Source: DATAFO01 sp046728015 | Lineage (GTDB): Bacteria > Actinomycetota > Thermoleophilia > Solirubrobacterales > 70-9 | Direction: 5' to 3' | Assembly (NCBI GenBank): GCA_046728015.1 | Contig: JBKPDQ010000119.1 | Location: forward strand, 1-16,899 | DNA length: 16,899 bases | Part shown: one piece after another, positions 5,957 through 14,993 of the stretch | How positions within the stretch are numbered: the first letter of the stretch is position 1 | How the letters are laid out: the number at the start of each line of letters is the position of its first letter | Notes under the pieces: model-generated | The model's database searches: none | What the model was told of the DNA's origin: nothing | The model's input: the letters and a program-made list of their open reading frames with translations, nothing else | Made by a program: the position numbers and the translations under genes

Positions 5957-6883
5957 ATGTCGGTCGAAGTACGCGAACGGGCGATGCCGCGGGCCGGCAC
6001 CGCCCGCCCGCGGTCACGGCTGCGGGCGAAGAAGAGCGCCTACCCGTACTGGTTCTACCTGCCGGCGTTCGCCGTCTTCTTCGTCTTCTTCCTGCTGCCG
6101 ACGTTCAGCAGCTTCTACTACAGCCTCACGCGCTGGACGCTGTTCGACTCGGAGTTCATCGGGCTCGACAACTTCCGGCAGTTCTTCGAGGAGCCGGCGC
6201 TCACCAAGGGCCTGACGAACACGCTGATCTACGCCGTCACGACCTCGGGCCTGAAGGTGATTCTCGGGATGCTGCTGGCGGTGCTGCTGACGTCGAGCGT
6301 GATCGGCCGGGCCTTCATGCGGTCGGCCGTCTTCTTCCCCGTCCTGGTGAGCACGATCGGCGTCGGCCTCACGTTCACCGTGCTGATGGAGCCCGACGTG
6401 GGCCTCATCAACGAGGCGCTCGCGGTCGTCGGCATCCAGGGTCCGCGCTGGCTCGTGGATCCAAAGTGGGCACTGATGTCGGTCGCTCTCGTCGACGTAT
6501 GGAAGGGCGTCGGCCTGGCCACCGTGATCTACATCGCCGGCATCGTCTCAGTGCCGCGCGAGTTCTACGACGCCGCGCGCGTGGACGGCGCTACCTCGGT
6601 CGGCCTGTTCCGCTACATCACCCTCCCGCTCGCCTGGCCGGCGACGGTGACAGTGATCATCCTGTCGCTGATCGGCGGGCTGCGGTCATTCGACCTCATC
6701 TGGGCGATGACGCGCGGCGGGCCGGGCTTCACCTCCGACGTGATCGCGTCGGTGATCTATAAGCAGTACCAGGCCGGGTTCTACGGCCTGTCGACGGCCG
6801 GCAACGTCGTCCTCTTCGTGCTCGTGACGGCGATCATCCTGCCGCTCTACTCGTTCCTGCGCCGCCGGGAGGTGCAGCTGTGA
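5957..6883 (+). CDS. CUT1 sugar ABC transporter permease, MalF/UgpA type
   Basis: The product is a 308-aa inner-membrane protein with a basic cytoplasmic N-terminus (to about residue 28) and six predicted helices, the first around 31-52 (YWFYLPAFAVFFVFFLLPTF). The coupling helix that contacts the ATPase is visible as the EAA loop, EFYDAARVDGATSVGLFRY-ITLP (about 202-224), with the conserved Ala-Ala-x-x-Asp-Gly-Ala core. It begins 9 bases after the binding-protein stop and ends in a four-base overlap (GTGA) with the second permease, so the two membrane subunits are translationally coupled. They should form a heterodimer. The cognate ATPase is not encoded in the window and is probably a shared MsiK/MsmX-like protein encoded elsewhere. 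Confidence 0.93.
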   Translation: MSVEVRERAMPRAGTARPRSRLRAKKSAYPYWFYLPAFAVFFVFFLLPTFSSFYYSLTRWTLFDSEFIGLDNFRQFFEEPALTKGLTNTLIYAVTTSGLKVILGMLLAVLLTSSVIGRAFMRSAVFFPVLVSTIGVGLTFTVLMEPDVGLINEALAVVGIQGPRWLVDPKWALMSVALVDVWKGVGLATVIYIAGIVSVPREFYDAARVDGATSVGLFRYITLPLAWPATVTVIILSLIGGLRSFDLIWAMTRGGPGFTSDVIASVIYKQYQAGFYGLSTAGNVVLFVLVTAIILPLYSFLRRREVQL

Positions 6884-7704
6884 GAAGCACCATCCGTGTG
6901 CTCAGCCCGGTCTTCATTGCGCTGATCGGGGTCATCTTCCTCGTGCCGTTCGCCTTTATCCTGCTGACGGCGGCCAAGACGCAGGCCGAGGCCGGGCAGC
7001 TGGAGTTCTCGTGGCCGACCGACTGGGTGCTGTTCGACAACTTCCGCCAGGCGATCGAGGCACGCGACTACATGCTCGTCACGGCGTTCATCAACAGCAC
7101 GATCATCACCGTGGCCAGCGTGGCGATCATGGTGGTGCTGTCGGCGATGGTCGCCTACGTGCTGCAGCGGCGCCCCAGCAAGTGGACCAAGGTCGCCGAC
7201 GTCCTGATCCTCAGCGGCCTCATCATCCCGCCCGCCGTCGTCCCGACGGTGTGGGTGCTCCAGGAGCTGAGCCTGTTCAAGACGCTCCAGGGCATGATCC
7301 TGATCGAGGTCGCCTTCGGGCTCTCGTTCAGCATCCTGCTCTTCCGAGCCTTCATCGCGACCATCCCACGCGAGCTCGACGAGGCGGCCACGATCGACGG
7401 CGCGCGGCCGCTGCGCGTCTTCTTCAGCGTCATCTTCCCGCTGTTGAAGTCCGTGACGATCACGGTGATCGTCGTGCAGTCGGTCACCGTGTTCAACGAC
7501 TTCACCAATCCGTTGTACTTCCTGCCGGGCGACGAGAACGCGACGGTGCAGCTCACGCTCTTCAACTTCCAGAGCCAGTACGTCACCTCGTACCACCTGC
7601 TGTTCGCGGACATCCTGCTGATCACGATCCCGCCGCTGATCATGTTCATGTTCTTCAACCGAAGGATCGTGGACGGCCTGACGGCGGGCGCCGTGAAGGG
7701 ATAG
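6880..7704 (+). CDS. CUT1 sugar ABC transporter permease, MalG type
   Basis: This 274-aa permease starts at a GTG that overlaps the previous stop (GTGA). It has about six hydrophobic helices, the first at 9-30, and the EAA coupling loop ELDEAATIDGARPLRVFFS-VIFPLLKS (about 165-191). The C-terminus RRIVDGLTAGAVKG is the usual end of MalG-type permeases. It should pair with the upstream permease to form the translocation pore. The stop lies only three bases before the ATG of the rhamnosidase, which ties the enzyme to this transporter rather than to another sugar. Confidence 0.93.
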   Translation: MRSTIRVLSPVFIALIGVIFLVPFAFILLTAAKTQAEAGQLEFSWPTDWVLFDNFRQAIEARDYMLVTAFINSTIITVASVAIMVVLSAMVAYVLQRRPSKWTKVADVLILSGLIIPPAVVPTVWVLQELSLFKTLQGMILIEVAFGLSFSILLFRAFIATIPRELDEAATIDGARPLRVFFSVIFPLLKSVTITVIVVQSVTVFNDFTNPLYFLPGDENATVQLTLFNFQSQYVTSYHLLFADILLITIPPLIMFMFFNRRIVDGLTAGAVKG

Positions 7705-7707
7705 CGG

Positions 7708-10344
7708 ATGCAACCGATCGATCTGCGCTGTGAACATCGGGGCGACGTGCCGTGCGTCGACGATCCCGCGCCGCGGCTGAGCTGGACGCTCGAGTCTTCG
7801 GGACGCGACAAGCGACAGACGGCGTATCGGATCCTGGTGGCAGGGGACCCGGATGAGCTCCGGGCGGGCCTGGCCCGTCTGTGGGACAGCGGGCGCGTCG
7901 AGTCCGCGTCCTCGGTCGATGTCGTCTACGCCGGGCGCGCGCTCCCGCCTGCGAGCGACTGCTGGTGGGTCGTGCAGGTCTGGGACGAGGCGGGCGAGCC
8001 GTCGCCCTGGAGCGAGCCGGCGCGCTTCCGCACGGGGCTGCGCGAGTGGCGAGCGCACTGGATCTCGCGCGATGATCTGGATGATCCGGGCGTGCCTGTG
8101 CCCGAGGCGGCGTCGGAACGAGCCGGCGACATCATGCTCGAGCGCTGCCGGCCGGCTCCGTTCATCCGGCGCGCGTTCGTAGTTGAGGGACCAGTGCGCC
8201 GGGCGATGCTCTACGCGACTGCGCGTGGACTCGTCGACCTGCAGGTCAACGGGGCGCGAGTCGGCGACACGGTCCTCGCGCCGGGCTGGACGGACTATCG
8301 CAAGCGCATCGAGTACGCCGCGCACGACGTGACGGACTTGCTCGCCGACGGCACGAACGTGCTCTCCGCGATCCTGGGCGACGGCTGGTACGCAGGGTTC
8401 GTCGGCTTCGACCTCAAGCGCGCCGGCGCACACTACGGCACGTACCCCGAGCTGCTCTGCGAGCTGCATCTCGAATACGCGGAAGGCGCTCACGTGGTGG
8501 TGGCCAGCGACGAGCGCTGGCGGGCGACCACCGGGCCGATCCGGTACTCGGACCTCCTGCACGGCGAGCACTACGACGCGCGTCGTGCCCTCGGTGGCTG
8601 GACGGAGCCGGGCTACGACGACAGCGCTTGGCAGCCGGTCCGCACGCGTCGGCGGGACGGCGCCGCGCTCGTGCCCGAGCGCGCGCAACCGATCCGCGTC
8701 ACCGAGGAGCTGCAGCCGGTCTCAGTGACCGAGCGCGAGCCGGGCGTCCACGTGGTCGACCTCGGACAGAACATGGTCGGCTGGGTCCGCCTGCAGGTCG
8801 AGGGCGAGCGGGGCACGACGGTGCGGCTGCGGTTCGCCGAGATGCTCGAGGCGGACGGCTCGCTGCACGTCGCGAACCTGCGGACGGCGCGGCCCCAGGA
8901 GACGTATGTCCTGCGGGGTGGGGGCCGCGAGGTGTTCGAGCCGCGTTTCACGTTCCACGGGTTCCGCTACGTCGAGGTGCAGGGGCTGGGGGAGGTCCCG
9001 GACGTGGTCGGCCGGGTCGTGCACTCGGACACGCCGTGGACCGGTCGGTTCGAGTGCTCGAGCGACCTCGTCAACCAGCTGTGGCGCAACGCCACCTGGG
9101 GGCAGCGAGGCAACTTCCTGTCTGTTCCCACAGACTGCCCGCAGCGTGACGAACGGCTTGGCTGGCTCGCCGACGCCCAGGTCTTCCTCCCGAGCGCGGC
9201 GCTGAACATGGACGTCGCGGCCTTCGTCACCAAGTGGGGCGACGACATCCTCGATGCGCAGTCGGTCGATGGCGCGTACTCGGACGTCGCTCCGCGCCTC
9301 GGGGCGGAGCGTGACGGCGCGCCGGCGTGGGGCGACGCCGGGATCATCGTGCCGTGGACGATCTACAACCGCTACGGCGATGTGCGGATCCTCGAGCGCC
9401 ACTGGGACGCCATGGAGCGCTACCTCGCGTACCTGGTCCGCCACAACCCGGACCTGCTCTGGCGCTCGCGCCGCCACAACGACTACGGCGACTGGCTGTC
9501 CATCGGCGCGGACACGCCGCGCGAGGTGCTCGCGACCGCGTACCTGGCCTACGACGCAAAGCTCATGGCGCGCATCGCAGCCGTCCTGGGAAGAGGGGAG
9601 CGGGAGGCCCGCTACGAGGCCCTGTACCGGGACGTCGTGGCGGCGTTCAACCGGGCCTACGTCGGCGAGGACGGCTTCATAGAAGGCGACACGCAGACGG
9701 TCTACCTATTGGCGTTGCACGTGCATCTGGTCCCGGACGAGCTGCGCGAGCGCGTGGCGGAGCGCCTGGTAGCCGACATCGAGCGCCACGACTGGCATCT
9801 CACGACCGGCTTCATCGGCGTCGGACTGCTCTGTCCCGTGCTGACCGAGGCCGGGTACTCCGACGTCGCGTACCGGCTCCTCCTCAACGAGACGTTCCCG
9901 TCGTGGGGCTACTCGATCCGCCACGGTGCGACCACGATCTGGGAGCGCTGGGACGGCTGGACCGAGGAGCGCGGCTTCCAGACCCCGCTGATGAACTCGT
10001 TCAATCACTATTCGCTCGGCTCGGTCGTCCAGTGGCTCTACGAGTACGTGGCCGGGATCCGTCCCGCCAGGCCGGGCTACGAGCACGTCCTCATCGCCCC
10101 CAAGCCGGGTCCGCTCGAGTGGGCGCGCGCCTCCTACCGCTCGGTGCGCGGATCGATCACCAGCGCGTGGCGCCAGGACGGCGATACCTTCCGACTCGAC
10201 GTCGAGGTGCCGGCGAACGTCACGGCTACGGTCGTCCTGCCCGACGGCGAGCGCTGCGACGTCGGCTCCGGGCGTCGCAGCTTCAGCGCCGCCCGCTCAT
10301 CACAGCGCGAGTTCGTTCGCGCGCGCCCGCGCGCGAAGCTCTGA
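7708..10344 (+). CDS. Alpha-L-rhamnosidase, glycoside hydrolase family 78
   Basis: This 878-aa enzyme should hydrolyse terminal alpha-L-rhamnose from glycosides by an inverting mechanism. Domains in order: N-terminal Ig-like domain (about 1-110, RLSWTLES and WDSGRV), a carbohydrate-binding-like domain (about 150-320, DLQVNGARVGD, LGDGWYAGFVG), a concanavalin-like domain (about 330-440, VVDLGQNMVGWVRLQV, FHGFRYVEVQGL), the (alpha/alpha)6 catalytic barrel (about 445-790) and a C-terminal beta domain. Catalytic motifs are intact: DCPQRDERLGW (476-486, Glu482 the likely general acid) and TIWERWDGW, with Glu746 the likely general base. There is no signal peptide, so it acts in the cytoplasm on imported substrate. 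AAGGGA lies 8 bases before the ATG. Its last 45 bases overlap the convergent regulator gene. Confidence 0.95.
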   Translation: MQPIDLRCEHRGDVPCVDDPAPRLSWTLESSGRDKRQTAYRILVAGDPDELRAGLARLWDSGRVESASSVDVVYAGRALPPASDCWWVVQVWDEAGEPSPWSEPARFRTGLREWRAHWISRDDLDDPGVPVPEAASERAGDIMLERCRPAPFIRRAFVVEGPVRRAMLYATARGLVDLQVNGARVGDTVLAPGWTDYRKRIEYAAHDVTDLLADGTNVLSAILGDGWYAGFVGFDLKRAGAHYGTYPELLCELHLEYAEGAHVVVASDERWRATTGPIRYSDLLHGEHYDARRALGGWTEPGYDDSAWQPVRTRRRDGAALVPERAQPIRVTEELQPVSVTEREPGVHVVDLGQNMVGWVRLQVEGERGTTVRLRFAEMLEADGSLHVANLRTARPQETYVLRGGGREVFEPRFTFHGFRYVEVQGLGEVPDVVGRVVHSDTPWTGRFECSSDLVNQLWRNATWGQRGNFLSVPTDCPQRDERLGWLADAQVFLPSAALNMDVAAFVTKWGDDILDAQSVDGAYSDVAPRLGAERDGAPAWGDAGIIVPWTIYNRYGDVRILERHWDAMERYLAYLVRHNPDLLWRSRRHNDYGDWLSIGADTPREVLATAYLAYDAKLMARIAAVLGRGEREARYEALYRDVVAAFNRAYVGEDGFIEGDTQTVYLLALHVHLVPDELRERVAERLVADIERHDWHLTTGFIGVGLLCPVLTEAGYSDVAYRLLLNETFPSWGYSIRHGATTIWERWDGWTEERGFQTPLMNSFNHYSLGSVVQWLYEYVAGIRPARPGYEHVLIAPKPGPLEWARASYRSVRGSITSAWRQDGDTFRLDVEVPANVTATVVLPDGERCDVGSGRRSFSAARSSQREFVRARPRAKL

Positions 10345-13056
10345 CCGCTTTCGGACGCCGAGCTTGGCGTACACGTGGCTGAGGTGGAACTCGACGGTCT
10401 TGGTGCTCACCATGAGTTGCTCGGCGACCTCGCGGTTCGTCATCCCCGAGACGACGAGCCGTGCCACCGCGAGCTCCTGCGGCGTCAGGGTCGTGTAGTC
10501 GCGGCTCTTGCGCGCCGCCGGCGCGAGGCCGCACGCGGCGAGCTCCGTCTCGCAGCGGTGCAAGGCCGGCTGCGCCCCGAGGCGGCTGAGCCGCCCGTGC
10601 GCGGCAAGCAGGGTCTCCGCGGCCGCGCGCCGTTCGCCCGATCGACGCAGCACCTGACCCTGCGACAGCTCGATGAGCGCTTGCTCGTACGGCATGGCGA
10701 GGGCCTCGACGTGCGCATGGGCATCCCGCAGGGAGGCCGTCGCGCGTTCGACGTCGTGCCGCGCGAAATCGAGCTTGCCGCGCGCATGAGCCAGCCTGGC
10801 GGCGAGCAGCTGGTTTCCGCGGGCGGTCGCATGCGCGCTCGCGGCACCGATGAACTTGTCGGCCGCGCCGAGCTCGCCCGCGTCGACGAGCGCATGCGCC
10901 TTGAGGTGCTGCCAGGGAAGGAACGCCGGGTCGTCCACTCCGTCGCGCGGCTCGATGTGGTCGAGCGGCTGCAGCGCCCGGAGAACCTCGGTCGGCCGGT
11001 CGCGGGCGGCGGCGAGACCGGCGGTCGCGATCGCCTCGGCGGCGATGTGACGCTCGAACGTCGGCGATTGCTCCTGAATCGCGCGCACGTGGGCCTCGGC
11101 GACCGGCCAGTCGCCGCGAGCCGACGGCACGTAGCTCGCCGACCAGTGCGCCAGCGCGACGACCCAGCGATCCTCCGACTCGACCGCCAGAGCGATCGAT
11201 CGCTCGCTCGCGACCACGGCGCTGTCCCACGCGCCGGCCAGGTACTCCTCGCGGGTCAGACCCGAGAGCGACAGCGCGGCGACCACGAGCAGGCCCCGTT
11301 CGAGGCTTTCGGTGGCCGAGGTCTCGAACGCTGCTCGCGCCCCCCGCACGTCGCCTTCCCCCAGAAGCAGGAAACCCTTCAGCGCAAGCAGGACGAAGCC
11401 GGCTGCGCGCTGCGGCGCCGCCGGATCCTCGAGCCAGCGGTCGAGCGCCGCATGCGCATCTGCTCTCGAGCCGGTGAAGCTGAGTCCCAGCGCGAGCGAC
11501 GGCGCGACGAGCAGGCCGGTACCCGGATCGTCCGGAGCGAGCGCCATGGCTCGCTGCGCCCACTCGATCGCCTCGCGGCCCCGCAGACGGGAGGTGGCCA
11601 AGAAGGCGCTCCGCTGGGCGATCGTCGCTGACAGCCTGGCGTCGTCGACGAGCTCGCGCCGTTCCCAAGCGCGTGTCAACAGCCCGTGCGCGGCCTCCAG
11701 ATCGCCGGCGAACATGGCGAGGTAGGCGAGCACGCCGTCGCGTCGGGGACCTTCGGCGAACCCCGTCTGCTCGGCGAGTCGCCGCGCCGAGGCCCCGTCG
11801 CCCGAGTACAGCATCGCCTCGATCGCCTCCAGGGCGAGCCGCTCCCGATCAGCGGGCACCGGCGTGAGCCGGCTTGCCGCGATCAGGCTCGACACGGCGC
11901 TCGACCACGCACCGCGCGACATCTCGTCGTGCGCGTGTGCCTCGAGGTCCGCGAGCAGCGCGTCGTTGGTGGTTATCGCTGCTTCAACGCGGTGGCGCAT
12001 CGCTGCCGCCGCGTCAGTGGCCAGATGCGCTGCGCTGGTGTTGAGCGCGGAGCGTCGCGCCTTCGGCAGGGCGTCGTAGACGGCCGCCCGGACGAGCGGA
12101 TGTGAGAACTCGACGAACGCGCCGCTTGCGCCGTCGTCGACGCGAACCAATGCACTGTCGATCGCGACATCGAGCGTCGCGAGGGGATCGTCGAGGCCGG
12201 CCAGCTCGACCACACCGTGCAGCGGTGCACGCACGCCCAGCACCGCGGCGGCCTCGACCAAGGTGACGACGTCGCTCGCGCAGCGGTCGAGGTGCTGGCG
12301 CACCAGTTGCGCGTACGACTCCGGTACCGGCAGCGGACGTGGCTCGTGCGGCCAGCTTTCATCGTCCGGGAGCTCCCGAAGCACCGCACGGGCGTACAGC
12401 GGGCTGCCGCGCGTGTGCTCCCAGAGGCGACCGGCTGCGTCCGGCGTCACGGCGACCCCGAGTGCCAACGCGAGTTCGGAGATGTGCGAGGGGGCGAGCG
12501 GCCCGAGTGTGAGGACGCCCCCGGTCGACCCGGCGGCGATCTTGCGCCATCCCTCGGGGAGCGTGTCCTCCGTGGTCCCACGCACGACCAACAGGACGAC
12601 GGCCCGGCTCGCGAGCAGCCGGCGCGCGGCGAAGAGCAGAGCGCGCAGCGACTCGGCGTCGATCAGGTGCGCGTCATCGACGAGGACGACACATGGGGCA
12701 CGGTCGGCACCGGAGCTGATGAGCTCCAAGAGCTCGAGGCCGACCGCGACATGGCGGCCGGAGGGCAGTTCCGCGCTGCGGCGACCATCGCTGCGGAGTA
12801 GCTGGTCCGCCATCGCGAACGGTACGTGCGACTCGGATTCGTCGCCGCTCGCGCGCAGGATCCGGGTCTCCGGCAGCTCGGACAGAAAGCGCTGGACGAG
12901 CGTCGTCTTGCCGATGCCGGCCTCACCCTCGACCAGAAGGATCTGCGAATGCCCAGCCGACGCGTTGCCGTATGCATCGTGAAGTGACCGAAGCTCGTCC
13001 TGCCGGCCTACGAAGACGGACGTCGACGCAATCGCCACGGCTGCAACTCTTACCAC
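10300..13056 (-). CDS. LuxR-family regulator with N-terminal ATPase (LAL type)
   Basis: This 918-aa protein combines a STAND-like AAA ATPase with a C-terminal DNA-binding domain. The Walker A motif is GEAGIGKTT (44-52) and Walker B is VVLVDDAH (123-130). A long Ala/Leu/Arg-rich helical middle resembles TPR-type repeats, and a GerE helix-turn-helix (about 857-918, LTPQELAVARLVVSGMTNRE and STKTVEFHLSHVYAKLGV) ends the protein. Size and order match large ATP-binding LuxR regulators such as MalT, which bind a sugar ligand and ATP and activate transport operons. Its position between two sugar operons makes it a candidate regulator of one or both. The start is uncertain: GTG 13056 has no clear Shine-Dalgarno and a GTG six codons later is possible; ATG 13060 is out of frame. 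The 3' end overlaps the rhamnosidase by 45 bases. Confidence 0.9.
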   Translation of the reverse strand: MVRVAAVAIASTSVFVGRQDELRSLHDAYGNASAGHSQILLVEGEAGIGKTTLVQRFLSELPETRILRASGDESESHVPFAMADQLLRSDGRRSAELPSGRHVAVGLELLELISSGADRAPCVVLVDDAHLIDAESLRALLFAARRLLASRAVVLLVVRGTTEDTLPEGWRKIAAGSTGGVLTLGPLAPSHISELALALGVAVTPDAAGRLWEHTRGSPLYARAVLRELPDDESWPHEPRPLPVPESYAQLVRQHLDRCASDVVTLVEAAAVLGVRAPLHGVVELAGLDDPLATLDVAIDSALVRVDDGASGAFVEFSHPLVRAAVYDALPKARRSALNTSAAHLATDAAAAMRHRVEAAITTNDALLADLEAHAHDEMSRGAWSSAVSSLIAASRLTPVPADRERLALEAIEAMLYSGDGASARRLAEQTGFAEGPRRDGVLAYLAMFAGDLEAAHGLLTRAWERRELVDDARLSATIAQRSAFLATSRLRGREAIEWAQRAMALAPDDPGTGLLVAPSLALGLSFTGSRADAHAALDRWLEDPAAPQRAAGFVLLALKGFLLLGEGDVRGARAAFETSATESLERGLLVVAALSLSGLTREEYLAGAWDSAVVASERSIALAVESEDRWVVALAHWSASYVPSARGDWPVAEAHVRAIQEQSPTFERHIAAEAIATAGLAAARDRPTEVLRALQPLDHIEPRDGVDDPAFLPWQHLKAHALVDAGELGAADKFIGAASAHATARGNQLLAARLAHARGKLDFARHDVERATASLRDAHAHVEALAMPYEQALIELSQGQVLRRSGERRAAAETLLAAHGRLSRLGAQPALHRCETELAACGLAPAARKSRDYTTLTPQELAVARLVVSGMTNREVAEQLMVSTKTVEFHLSHVYAKLGVRKRSELRARARANELAL

Positions 13057-13219
13057 CCATCACTGCGTACGTGGCCTAGACGCGCGCTCGGCAGCGTGCG
13101 CTACCGCGCTCTCGGTGTGCGCAGCGATGCGACTGGCACACCTACGGGCTTCATAGGGTCGGCCCACTCCGGGAGTGCGGCGGAGCCGCGCCGGCGACGC
13201 GCGGTCGGGGTCCGAGGCC
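13057..13219. other. Intergenic gap between permease and LuxR-type regulator
   Basis: This 163-base gap separates the last permease gene (stop at 13220) from the regulator start, both on the minus strand. It contains two adjacent hairpins (13165-13189) and must hold any promoter specific to the regulator, but I could not recognise one. Read-through from the transporter genes is possible. Confidence 0.4.
13165..13189 (-). terminator. Two adjacent small hairpins after the second transporter operon
   Basis: CACTCC/GGAGTG (13165-13177) and GCGGC/GCCGC around GGA (13177-13189) form back-to-back short stems 31-55 bases past the permease stop on the minus strand. There is no T run, so this is at best a weak or factor-dependent terminator, or a site that partly uncouples the regulator from the transporter genes. 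Confidence 0.3.
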
Positions 13220-14044
13220 TCAGCCCTTCACAGCGCCGGCGGTCAGCCCGGCGACGATTCGGCGCTGGAAGAGCATCACCATCAGGACGATGGGGACGGT
13301 GACGACGATCGCGGCAGCGGCGATCGAGCCGGTCGGCTGCGTGAACTGGGACGCGCCGGGGAAGAGGGCGATCGCGGCGGGCACGGTCTGCGCAGCCGAG
13401 GTTGCGGTCAGCGCGAAGGCGAACACGAAGTCGTTCCAGGCGAAGATGAAGACGAGGATCAGGGTGGTGAACACGCCGGGGGCGGCGAGCGGGAGGATGA
13501 CGCGCACGAGGGCTTGGCGCGGGGTTGCGCCGTCGACCTCCGCGGCCTCCTCGAGCTCGGGTGGGATCTCGCGGAAGAAGGCGGAGAGGGTGTAGATCGC
13601 CAGCGGCAGCGTGAACGTCATGTACGGGATGATCAGGCCGGGCCAGGTGTTGAACAGGCCGAGGTCGCGCCACATGTCGAACAGCGGGCCGACGATCGAG
13701 ATCGGTGGGAACATGACGATCGCGAGCGCGGCGGTGAGCAGCGCGCGCTTGCCTGGGAAGTCGAGGCGGGCGATCGCGTACGCCGCCATCGTGGCGAGGG
13801 TGACCGCGATGATCGTTGAGATCAGCCCGATCCCGATCGAGTTGACCAGGGCGCGCGTGAAGATGCTCTGCCCGAAGATCCCCTTGTAGTTCTCGAGCGA
13901 CCACGACGAGGGGATCAGCCGGCCGTCGCCGATCGTCGCCGGCGACTTGAGCGACAGCATCAGCAGCCAGAAGACCGGGAACAGCGCTGTGACGAGCACG
14001 ACGAGGTTCGCCGTGCCCCAGCCGAAGAGGTGCCGTCGTTGCAT
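13220..14044 (-). CDS. CUT1 sugar ABC transporter permease, MalG/SugB type
   Basis: This is a 274-aa membrane protein with about six helices (the first at 12-32, ANLVVLVTALFPVFWLLMLS). Its coupling loop ELEEAAEVDGATPRQALVR-VILPLAAPG spans about 163-190. The segment STIIAVTLATMAAYAIARLD (75-94) and the ending RRIVAGLTAGAVKG are characteristic of MalG-like permeases and, from memory, close to the trehalose permease SugB. It starts one base after the stop of the upstream permease (TGA-C-ATG), so the two are coupled. Despite the same length and similar ending, its sequence is clearly different from the MalG-type permease of the rhamnoside operon, so the two transporters are not a recent duplication. 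Confidence 0.93.
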   Translation of the reverse strand: MQRRHLFGWGTANLVVLVTALFPVFWLLMLSLKSPATIGDGRLIPSSWSLENYKGIFGQSIFTRALVNSIGIGLISTIIAVTLATMAAYAIARLDFPGKRALLTAALAIVMFPPISIVGPLFDMWRDLGLFNTWPGLIIPYMTFTLPLAIYTLSAFFREIPPELEEAAEVDGATPRQALVRVILPLAAPGVFTTLILVFIFAWNDFVFAFALTATSAAQTVPAAIALFPGASQFTQPTGSIAAAAIVVTVPIVLMVMLFQRRIVAGLTAGAVKG

Positions 14045-14045
14045 G

Positions 14046-14993
14046 TCAGCTCTCCCCTCGCTGCTGGGCCAAGGACGTGCCGAACCCCTTGACGAACACC
14101 CACGCGATCAGCACGACGCAGAGGAAGATCAGGACCGAGATCGCCGAGCCGACGCCGAGGTTCAGGCGCGTGAGCAGCTCGTTGTAGTTGAGCACCGAGA
14201 CGGTCTCGACGTTCGGGTTGTTGCCTGCGGAGATGATGTAGACCGAGTCGAAGATCCGGAAGGCGTCGAGCGTGCGGAACAGCAGTGCGACGAGGAGCGC
14301 GGGCTTCATCAGCGGGATCGTGATCCGCCAGAACCGCTGCCGAGCGCTCGCGCCGTCGACCTTCGCCGCCTCCTGCAGCTCGTTCGGGACGAGCGTGAGC
14401 CCGGCCAGCAGCAGCAGCGCCATGAACGGCGTCGTCTTCCACACCTCGGTGAGGACGACGACGACGTAGTTCCAGAACGGCTCGGTGGTCGCCGTCGGGT
14501 CGAACGTCCAGCCGAACAGCTTGGGCACGAAGCCGCCCTCGGCCGACGACCATGCGAACCGCCACGCGAACGCCGCGACGACCGTGATGATCCCGTACGG
14601 GACCAGCGCCGACGTGCGCACCAGCCCCCGCCCGAAGATCGCGCGGTGCATCACCAGCGCGAGCAGCATCCCGAGCGTGAGCTCGATCGACACCGACAGG
14701 ACGGTGATGAGGACCGTGTGGAACACGTCGCGCCACCACAGGCCGGCGGTGAGCACGGTGATGTAGTTGTCGAGGCCGACCCAGGCGTTGTCCTGGGGGA
14801 ACCGCAGGTCCGCGCGCAGCAGCGACAGGTAGATCGCATAGCCGATCGGGTACGCGGTCACCGCCAGCATCACGAACGCGGCGGGCGCGCACAGCATCCA
14901 CCCGAGACGCCGCTCGTCGCGAGCGCGGCCGCTAAGGGCCGGGCGCCGGGCTCGAGCGCGCGGCTTCAGACCAGGGAGTGCAACGCGAGCCAT
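14046..14993 (-). CDS. CUT1 sugar ABC transporter permease, MalF/SugA type
   Basis: This 315-aa permease has a long Arg-rich cytoplasmic N-terminus (1-30), six predicted helices (first about 31-57, GWMLCAPAAFVMLAVTAYPI) and an EAA loop ELQEAAKVDGASARQRFWR-ITIPLMKPAL (about 205-233). The start is the ATG at 14993, which shares its A with the TGA stop of the binding protein (TGATG). The reading frame is open much further upstream (to 16172), but that part lies over the binding-protein gene and is a shadow. It should form the pore with the following permease. Similarity to trehalose permease SugA is a recalled impression, so the substrate is tentative. Confidence 0.93.
   Translation of the reverse strand: MARVALPGLKPRARARRPALSGRARDERRLGWMLCAPAAFVMLAVTAYPIGYAIYLSLLRADLRFPQDNAWVGLDNYITVLTAGLWWRDVFHTVLITVLSVSIELTLGMLLALVMHRAIFGRGLVRTSALVPYGIITVVAAFAWRFAWSSAEGGFVPKLFGWTFDPTATTEPFWNYVVVVLTEVWKTTPFMALLLLAGLTLVPNELQEAAKVDGASARQRFWRITIPLMKPALLVALLFRTLDAFRIFDSVYIISAGNNPNVETVSVLNYNELLTRLNLGVGSAISVLIFLCVVLIAWVFVKGFGTSLAQQRGES

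Noticed and set aside
6847..8688. 613-codon open frame on the minus strand
   Set aside because: It lies opposite the permease and rhamnosidase genes, is full of Arg, Asp, His and Gln in low-complexity runs, and mirrors their third-position GC bias; a high-GC shadow.
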